Origin: Brachybacterium alimentarium
GTDB taxonomy: Bacteria > Actinomycetota > Actinomycetes > Actinomycetales > Dermabacteraceae
Assembly (NCBI RefSeq): GCF_002332425.1
Contig: NZ_NRGS01000018.1
Location: 32,038 to 96,037, forward strand
Length of the DNA: 64,000 bases
Direction: 5' to 3'
Made by a program: the position numbers and the translations under genes
Part shown: positions 60,794-64,000 of the stretch, piece after piece
Position numbering within the stretch: position 1 is the stretch's first letter
Layout: each line of letters begins with the position of its first letter
The notes under the pieces: generated by a model
What the model was told of the DNA's origin: nothing
Seen by the model: only the letters and a program-made list of their open reading frames with translations
Databases searched by the model: none

Positions 60794-62785
60794 CTACGGC
60801 GTGCCGCTGCGGACCCACTCGAAGGCACCGAGGTCGTGCCGCGACGTGTCGGCGCCAGTGTTCCGCAGCTCCACTCGGCGCTGATATCCGGACAGGTTCG
60901 CCAGCAGCACCTCGTCGTGGTGGCCGGGCGTGCCGCAACCTTGGTCTTGGTCTTGGTCTTGGTCTTGGTCTTGGTCTTGGTCTTGGTCTTGGTCTTGGTT
61001 CCGGTCCTGGTCTTGGACCTGGGCATGGTGTGGGAGACGCGTGCTGCGCCGTGCCCCGATCGCCCAGACCAGCCCGTCCGGGCTCGCCGCGGTCAGCAGC
61101 TGCCCGCCCTCCAGCGCGCTGAGCGCGTCGATCGCGGCGCGCACCGGCAGGTCGGCTCCGTCGGCCGTGCGCACTCCGCGCGGCCCCCACTGCTCGAAGC
61201 AGGTCAACGAGGCGACGCCCGGCACCGCGAGGGCCGCGGCGCTCGCGATCGTCCAGGTCGCGAGCTCCGGACAGGCCTGCCGAGCATCGTCGGCCGCGGT
61301 GCGGTGGGCGCCATACCCCGCCGAGAGGCCCGTTCGTGCGGGTGCGGCGACGGGCCTGGTCGCGACGTTGTTGAAGCGCGGTCGGAGCGTCACCGGACCG
61401 ATGTGCACCGGCACGCCCGGCGCGCGGGAAGTCGCATCCTCGACGATCACGCGCTGCATCGCGACCGATTCCACCAGCTGTTCCGTCTCGAGCGTGTGGA
61501 ACAGGGGCGTGATCGGGAAGGTCAGGCCATCGAGGTCCGCGTGCGGCAGCCGATCCCACTCCCGGTTCAGCTCCGTGTAGTGCGAGCGGGAGCCGCCGAC
61601 GACGGGGATCCCGGGCGGCGTGACCGCGCGCAGCGCCTCGACCAGCGCGGGCTCGGAGACGTGCGATGACGCGTCGACGATTCCGATGCGGTGCAGGTCG
61701 ACGTCCGCGAGGGTGTCCAGGACCGTGCGCAGCACGGCGGGCTCCGGAGGCGTCGGGCTCACCAGCATCACCGAGAGCCCGTCCGCCTCACGACGGGCGC
61801 GTTCCAGGGCGGCGGACCAGGCCGGATCGGCGAGATCCAGCTCTACGTGCAGGACGTCGCGGAGCTCACCGGTGCGCTGAGGCCCGGGCTCCGGTGCGGT
61901 CGACGCGCCGACGGCGATGGTCGGGAACGGGCCGCAGGGTACGAGCGTCAGGACGGTGGGAGATGCGGCCGTGCCGGCATCCGGTGCGCCTGTGGATTTC
62001 GTGACAGACGCCGTCGTCGTCGGCTCCGCGTGCTCTGCCGGCCCGGTGGCTCCCGCCGCCGCGGCCTGAACGGTCGCCGGCACCTGCGCCGGTGCGAGCG
62101 GGCCCGTCGACCCCGTGGCCGTGAGGACGACCTGCTGCCGGACCGTCTCACCGGCGGCCAGCGTGTACGGGAACGGCTCGTCCAGGGATCGGTTGTACGT
62201 CTTGAACGAGGCGTCGGACCAGTTGCGCTGGTCCTCCATCTCGAAGACGTCGCCGCGAAGGTCCACGCGGAACGTCGTGCCATGATCCGCCCAGCTCAGC
62301 GCTGCGATATCGCGGGCCGGCTGGTGGGGGCTGATCGCTGCCGGGAAGGTCATCGCGAGCTCGGTGCCGTCGGTGCGGCCGACGGTGAGATCGGTGCCGG
62401 CCAGGTGCGGTGGATGCAGGACCACGAGCCCTGTCCGGTTCGTGGGGGAGTCCGAGCGCGCCTCGCCCTCGAAGGTCACCGAGAGCTGGTCCCCGTCGGC
62501 CTCGACGCGCAGGGCGCCGGCCAGGTCGATCCCGCGATCGGCGATCTCCAGCTCCATGACGAGGCTCGAAGAGCTGCGCTCGACGTGCGTGACGCGCGAA
62601 GCGGCCGTCTGCCAATCGGCATCCCGGGCCACGGCCCGCACCCCGCGGAGCACGACCAGGCCGTCGCAGCGGATGTCCGCCAGCTCATCGCTGCGCAGAT
62701 CCAGCGACCATCGGCCTGACCCCCAGCGCTCGCCGGAGGGCACGGGCCCCCAGACAGGGGAGGGGGCAGCAGAGTTCGTGCTCAT
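60794..62785 (-). CDS. Three-domain protein resembling D-apionate lactonase, with Gln-Asp repeat
   Basis: A 663-residue cytoplasmic protein. The N-terminal domain has LRGVRAVARDADWQTAASR and FEMEDQRNWSDASFKTYNR, which I associate with the apionate lactonase family; a TIM-barrel-like middle (VVGGSRSHYTELNRE, FNNVATRPV, AVPGVASLTCFEQWGPRG) and a small C-terminal domain follow. A lactone or sugar-acid hydrolase role is inferred. Residues about 598-616 are QDQD repeats encoded by a hexamer microsatellite, and an Ala/Thr-rich linker follows the first domain. The SDR upstream on the same strand is probably co-transcribed (94-base gap). The family assignment is from memory. Confidence 0.55.
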   Translation of the reverse strand: MSTNSAAPSPVWGPVPSGERWGSGRWSLDLRSDELADIRCDGLVVLRGVRAVARDADWQTAASRVTHVERSSSSLVMELEIADRGIDLAGALRVEADGDQLSVTFEGEARSDSPTNRTGLVVLHPPHLAGTDLTVGRTDGTELAMTFPAAISPHQPARDIAALSWADHGTTFRVDLRGDVFEMEDQRNWSDASFKTYNRSLDEPFPYTLAAGETVRQQVVLTATGSTGPLAPAQVPATVQAAAAGATGPAEHAEPTTTASVTKSTGAPDAGTAASPTVLTLVPCGPFPTIAVGASTAPEPGPQRTGELRDVLHVELDLADPAWSAALERARREADGLSVMLVSPTPPEPAVLRTVLDTLADVDLHRIGIVDASSHVSEPALVEALRAVTPPGIPVVGGSRSHYTELNREWDRLPHADLDGLTFPITPLFHTLETEQLVESVAMQRVIVEDATSRAPGVPVHIGPVTLRPRFNNVATRPVAAPARTGLSAGYGAHRTAADDARQACPELATWTIASAAALAVPGVASLTCFEQWGPRGVRTADGADLPVRAAIDALSALEGGQLLTAASPDGLVWAIGARRSTRLPHHAQVQDQDRNQDQDQDQDQDQDQDQDQDQGCGTPGHHDEVLLANLSGYQRRVELRNTGADTSRHDLGAFEWVRSGTP
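60941..61000. repeat. Hexanucleotide microsatellite (TTGGTC)n inside a coding region
   Basis: Nine perfect TTGGTC copies (60941-60994) and a tenth variant TTGGTT (60995-61000) are followed by decayed copies to about 61020. On the minus strand each unit encodes Gln-Asp. Slippage would change length without changing frame. Confidence 0.9.
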
Positions 62786-62879
62786 GAGGCGGGCGATGGC
62801 GTCGGCTGCTGGGGGCGGCTCAGGGCGTGGTTCACAGGGCGGTCCGCAGCGCGACTGGCGGCGCGGCTCGCAGGGCAGT

Positions 62880-63650
62880 TCACAGCGCGGTCATGCCGCC
62901 GTCGACGGCGAACAGCGAGCCGGTCGCGAAGGCGCCGTCGTCGCTGGCGAGGAAGACCATGATCCCCTCGACATCCTCCGCCTGGCCAGCGCGGCCCAGC
63001 GGGATACGACCCACGATCGCGGAACGTTCGTCCGGATCGTCGGAGATCGTCGTGACCAGCGGGGTCTCGGTATAAGCGGGGACGACAGTGTTCACGCGGA
63101 TGCCGTCGGCCGCATAGGCGGCGGCGACGGTCCGGGCGAGGCCGTGGATGCCCGCCTTGGTCGTCGAGTAGGCGGTGAAGTCGTTGCCCTCACCGGTGAG
63201 ACCTGTGGGACTGCCGGTGAGGATGATCGATCCGCCGCCGCTGGCCGACAGCGACCGCACGGCGTGCTTCACGGTGAGGAAGGTGCCGGTCAGGTTCACG
63301 TCCACCGTGCGCTGCCAGACCTCGAGATCGAGGTCGGCGATCTTCGCGTCCTGCCCGAACAGCTGCACGCCGGCGTTCGCGACCACGACGTCCGGCGCCC
63401 AGCCCGCGGAGTTCAGCTCGGCGAAACCGGACTCGACCGCGGCCTCGTCCGAGATGTCCACGGTGAGCGCGCGGGCGGTGCCCTCGCCGTTCTCCTGGGC
63501 GATGGAGGCGGCGGCGCTCGCGGCGGACTCCCCGTCGCGGTCGGCGATCACGACGCGGGCGCCCTCGCGGGCGAAGCGGGAGGCCACGGCGAGGCCGATG
63601 CCGGAGGCGGCTCCGGTGACCAGCGCGGTGCGGGAGGCGAGACGGGGCAT
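62880..63650 (-). CDS. SDR family oxidoreductase
   Basis: A 256-residue short-chain dehydrogenase. TGAASGIG binds the cofactor, NAG is in VVANAGVQLFG, the catalytic serine is in ILTGSPTGL, and YSTTK holds the Tyr/Lys pair. PAYTETPLVTTI and the end GSLFAVDGGMTAL are typical. It probably oxidises a sugar or sugar lactone precursor before the lactonase-like protein acts. Only a weak GGAT motif precedes the ATG. It is first in the operon behind a LacI-type promoter. Confidence 0.83.
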   Translation of the reverse strand: MPRLASRTALVTGAASGIGLAVASRFAREGARVVIADRDGESAASAAASIAQENGEGTARALTVDISDEAAVESGFAELNSAGWAPDVVVANAGVQLFGQDAKIADLDLEVWQRTVDVNLTGTFLTVKHAVRSLSASGGGSIILTGSPTGLTGEGNDFTAYSTTKAGIHGLARTVAAAYAADGIRVNTVVPAYTETPLVTTISDDPDERSAIVGRIPLGRAGQAEDVEGIMVFLASDDGAFATGSLFAVDGGMTAL

Positions 63651-63750
63651 GGGGTTATCCGTTCATCGGGGGCGGAGCTTCTCTGCTGCGTGGCACGGGC
63701 GCGGTGTCGGGCAGGTGCCCGGACGACGACGGCGGCTCGTGATGTCACTC

Positions 63751-63779
63751 AGTCTGCCCAACCGGTTGACCAATTTCAA
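63751..63779 (-). promoter_or_regulatory. Promoter with LacI-type palindrome in the spacer
   Basis: On the minus strand, TTGAAA (63779-63774) and CAGACT (63756-63751) are 17 bases apart. CAACCGGTTG (63760-63769), a perfect palindrome with the central CG typical of LacI-family operators, fills the spacer. A bound repressor would block polymerase. The SDR start is about 100 bases downstream. Confidence 0.6.
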
Positions 63780-63786
63780 GGTCGGT

Positions 63787-63850
63787 GCGTTTGTCGGACG
63801 GGGCGTTCGTTGGACGGGGCGCTCGTCGGACGGTGCGTTCGTCGGACGGG
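63787..63850. repeat. Four tandem copies of a 16-bp unit
   Basis: GCGTTCGTCGGACGGG and close variants start at 63787, 63803, 63819 and 63835, each differing from the consensus at two or fewer positions. Confidence 0.75.
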
Positions 63851-63951
63851 GGCGGGGGCGGACGCCCGCCTGGGCGCCATGAGGGCCCCGCCGCCCGCAC
63901 GAGCGGCGGGATGACCCGACCGGCACCACAGGCCGGCGAGTTTTGTGGCCC

Positions 63952-63983
63952 CACGACCGATGTCGGCGCTCGCATCGGTCGTG
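63952..63983. repeat. Hairpin H3 (possible family member 3)
   Basis: CACGACCGATG (63952-63962) pairs perfectly with 63973-63983 around a ten-base loop. Its core GACCGATGT ... CGCATCGGTC repeats that of H1, but the CAAGTGT/ACATTTG ends are not found. Confidence 0.5.
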
Positions 63984-64000
63984 TGATGTCTCAGGACTTC

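Larger units (their letters stand above)
63651..64000. other. 350-bp region to the window end
   Basis: No gene recognised. It contains the promoter/operator of the minus-strand SDR operon (63751-63779), four 16-bp tandem repeats (63787-63850) and hairpin H3 (63952-63983). Confidence 0.55.

Noticed and set aside
63787..63850. CRISPR-like direct repeats
   Set aside because: The 16-bp units are contiguous with no spacers and no cas genes are present. The other tandem arrays fail for the same reason.

Overview
The window is very GC-rich and its genes use GC-ending codons. Most have clear Shine-Dalgarno motifs, GTG and TTG starts are common, and many neighbours overlap by ATGA or GTGA. Gene content and order, such as an actinobacterial-type myo-inositol locus with a Cgl0159-like aldolase and IolH, point to a high-GC actinobacterium. 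Brachybacterium or another member of the Micrococcales is my guess; the sequence alone does not prove it. I see no rRNA, tRNA, CRISPR array, transposase, integrase or phage gene.

The window is almost wholly a catabolic island for sugars, sugar acids and polyols. (1) 0-4.4 kb: the end of a TIM-barrel isomerase, two paralogous short-chain dehydrogenases (SDRs), an FMN-dependent 2-hydroxyacid dehydrogenase and a D-2-hydroxyacid dehydrogenase. (2) 4.9-12 kb, minus strand: a TRAP transporter (dctPQM), an MFS carrier, a 2-keto-3-deoxygluconate permease and a LysR regulator. The LysR gene diverges from a tctCBA tricarboxylate-type transporter (12.3-15.6 kb). (3) 15.8-17.2 kb: an orphan ABC substrate-binding lipoprotein behind a strong promoter. 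(4) 17.3-23.2 kb: SDR, MFS carrier, alcohol dehydrogenase, L-rhamnonate dehydratase and FAH-family hydrolase. Together they fit the non-phosphorylating diketo-hydrolase route from L-rhamnonate (or L-fuconate) to pyruvate and lactate. (5) 23.3-29.1 kb: a decayed gene fragment, a 3-hydroxyacyl-CoA dehydrogenase-like enzyme, a GntP permease, a DUF1537 kinase and an LtnD-type dehydrogenase, i.e. four-carbon acid-sugar catabolism. (6) 29.4-34.8 kb: a dipeptide-type ABC importer whose two ATPases are fused into one protein. (7) 35-43 kb: a sugar ABC importer divergent from a clan-A glycosidase and a GH38 alpha-mannosidase, with LacI-type operators between them. (8) 43.2-60.5 kb: myo-inositol catabolism in two divergent units (iolD-iolA-iolE-iolH-oxidoreductase, and iolT-oxidoreductase-isomerase-tautomerase-iolC-aldolase-iolB-iolG-gntR). 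(9) 60.8-63.7 kb: an SDR and a protein resembling D-apionate lactonase behind a promoter with a LacI-type palindrome in its spacer.

Functionally the units bring in sugars, polyols and acid sugars, oxidise or dehydrate them, and deliver pyruvate, lactate, DHAP and acetyl-CoA. The most notable material lies between genes. There is a family of long hairpins sharing ends and core (46.55, 60.7 and 63.95 kb). A TATAGGAT-centred motif recurs before four transport or catabolic units. Palindromic operators can be assigned to likely regulators, a GH38 downstream region can form two competing hairpins, and short tandem repeat arrays are frequent, including a hexamer repeat inside a coding region.
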